Of a stretch of DNA of 64,000 nt, positions 63,276 to 64,000 are shown one piece after another (the first letter of the stretch is position 1; each line of letters starts with the position of its first letter). The notes beneath the pieces were generated by a model. It was not told where the DNA came from. It saw only the letters and a program-made list of their open reading frames with translations, and did not search any database. Source of the DNA: Acidobacteriota bacterium. Its GTDB lineage: Bacteria > Acidobacteriota > Blastocatellia > Pyrinomonadales > Pyrinomonadaceae. The DNA is taken from positions 36,541 to 100,540 of the forward strand of contig JAEWFC010000012.1 of assembly GCA_023389035.1 (NCBI GenBank), given 5' to 3'. The translations under genes and the position numbers were made by a program.

Positions 63276-64000
63276 TTACCTTCTGCAGTCGTTGTCGATC
63301 CAGTTCTGTAATCTGGCACTAGCCGCGTCATCACTAAATAGTTGGGGATTATTTTCTCTGTACTCTTTCTCCCAAGCAAGATCTCGCAGAGCATTATATG
63401 GCATGTAATTCGCCGGTGCACTCGGAAGTGATGGCTCCTCAATTCCGAAGCGTCTACCCATAGCGATATGCCCTTCTTTAAAGATGGAATGTAAGATTTC
63501 GTGAAACATCACCGCCCCCCGTGCATGGGAAGTAGATGAGTATTTAGGATGATTAAAGTAGTCATCGTAAACATAAATCGTACCGTTTAATGTTTCAGCC
63601 AGTGCTCCCGGGCGTTTCCATTCTTGAAGGGTTATTTTCGATCCCGCTATTACACCCAGTTCAGTCAACGTCTGGTTTAGGGCCTGACTTCCCGTGGTAG
63701 CGATCACAAATTTCTGATCACCTGCATCTACCGGACGGCCTTCCATGTGCAGCAAGACTGCTAACAGCCCTGCACAATTCTTCGAAGTCGATAGGAATGA
63801 CTTCAAGTCGTCACGGGGATCTATTTCCACGAGTGAGGAATCAACTTTTGCGATCGCGGGTGATGTCACTCCCGAATCAGACATGTCGATCATGTCGCTG
63901 CCCGCCCGAACCTCGATGTAGGCGAGTTCCCCACCCTTCACTGTCTTTCCTTTCTTCTTCTTGTCAGGCTTACTGGTTGAGATCAATGCCACGCTCATCA
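63276..64000 (-). CDS. HExxH metallopeptidase-like protein, cut by the window edge
   Basis: At least 240 residues; the frame is open to the window edge, so the true start may be further right. Contains MFHEILHSIF, an HExxH zinc motif with flanking hydrophobics, and an N-terminal segment rich in Lys (KPDKKKKGKT). The C-terminal 50 residues are polar (AWEKEYRENNPQLF). No signal peptide is visible in this part. The C-terminus of a larger (for example RHS or YD-repeat) protein is possible. Ends 25 bases before the ankyrin gene. Confidence 0.6.
   Translation of the reverse strand, partial: MSVALISTSKPDKKKKGKTVKGGELAYIEVRAGSDMIDMSDSGVTSPAIAKVDSSLVEIDPRDDLKSFLSTSKNCAGLLAVLLHMEGRPVDAGDQKFVIATTGSQALNQTLTELGVIAGSKITLQEWKRPGALAETLNGTIYVYDDYFNHPKYSSTSHARGAVMFHEILHSIFKEGHIAMGRRFGIEEPSLPSAPANYMPYNALRDLAWEKEYRENNPQLFSDDAASARLQNWIDNDCRR

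Overview
The window is one contig of a GC-rich bacterium (by eye about 55-58% GC) with densely packed genes, short intergenic gaps, ATG start codons and frequent 4-nt start/stop overlaps. No taxonomic marker such as 16S rRNA is present. The gene mix is typical of Acidobacteriota, and Blastocatellia/Pyrinomonadales-like organisms would fit best. That mix includes a Ser/Thr kinase fused to a formylglycine-generating-enzyme-like domain, a multi-FHA ABC exporter, a fused aroD-aroE, several zinc-ribbon membrane proteins, a Ycf48-like propeller and a MoxR/DUF58 pair. The lineage is an inference from content, not proven.

Layout. 1-11.8 kb: leuS, the kinase-FGE protein, a two-gene phosphorelay (REC-histidine kinase plus REC/degenerate HD-GYP), the triple-FHA ABC exporter and a TlpA-like lipoprotein. 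11.9-23.1 kb: an RqcH/NFACT homologue, an RDD membrane protein, DUF2203 and NYN proteins, a zinc-ribbon protein/rRNA methyltransferase/zinc-ribbon membrane protein run, a large secreted propeller protein, NDH-2 and a small fibronectin-like protein. 23.2-30.5 kb: an accessory restriction-modification island. 30.5-34.6 kb: a ThiF/MoeB-like E1, a zinc-ribbon protein, bifunctional AroDE and a TspO-like membrane protein as one leftward operon. 34.8-36 kb: small genes, tRNA-Val and a pilin. 36.2-41.2 kb: MoxR-DUF58, then an ECF sigma/anti-sigma/DUF4097 set. 41.2-50.4 kb: SbcC-like ATPase with RNase H, a Ycf48-like protein, prmA-era and a TPR-like secreted protein. 50.6-53.3 kb: STAS/anti-sigma kinase and aroA-aroK. 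53.5-61.8 kb: BON and LysM proteins, ArsR/SRPBCC divergent pair, nadB, acyl-CoA ligase, cytochrome c, SDR epimerase, cyclase and NUDIX. 61.9-64 kb: an IS110-like fragment, an ankyrin protein and the end of an HExxH protein cut by the window edge.

The most interesting region is 23.2-30.5 kb. A type I R-M operon (hsdM ... hsdR) appears to have been cut in its middle. hsdM stops after about two thirds of its length, hsdS is absent, and hsdR has lost its first codons. Exactly in the gap sits an AT-richer three-gene cassette of methyltransferase, PD-(D/E)XK endonuclease and second methyltransferase, all in the same orientation. This looks like one restriction system replacing the core of another. 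Immediately upstream of hsdM is a G/T-rich stretch in which TGCGT and GACGC motifs recur at exact multiples of 21 bp. A second, unrelated 21-bp tandem array lies at 59.06-59.16 kb.

Functional threads: signalling by Ser/Thr phosphorylation (kinase, three FHA domains, partner-switching STAS/anti-sigma pair) and by two-component and ECF systems; the shikimate pathway in two places (aroDE; aroA-aroK); translation and ribosome care (leuS, RqcH, rRNA methyltransferase, PrmA, Era, tRNA-Val); and envelope/stress functions (TlpA, BON, LysM, pilin).
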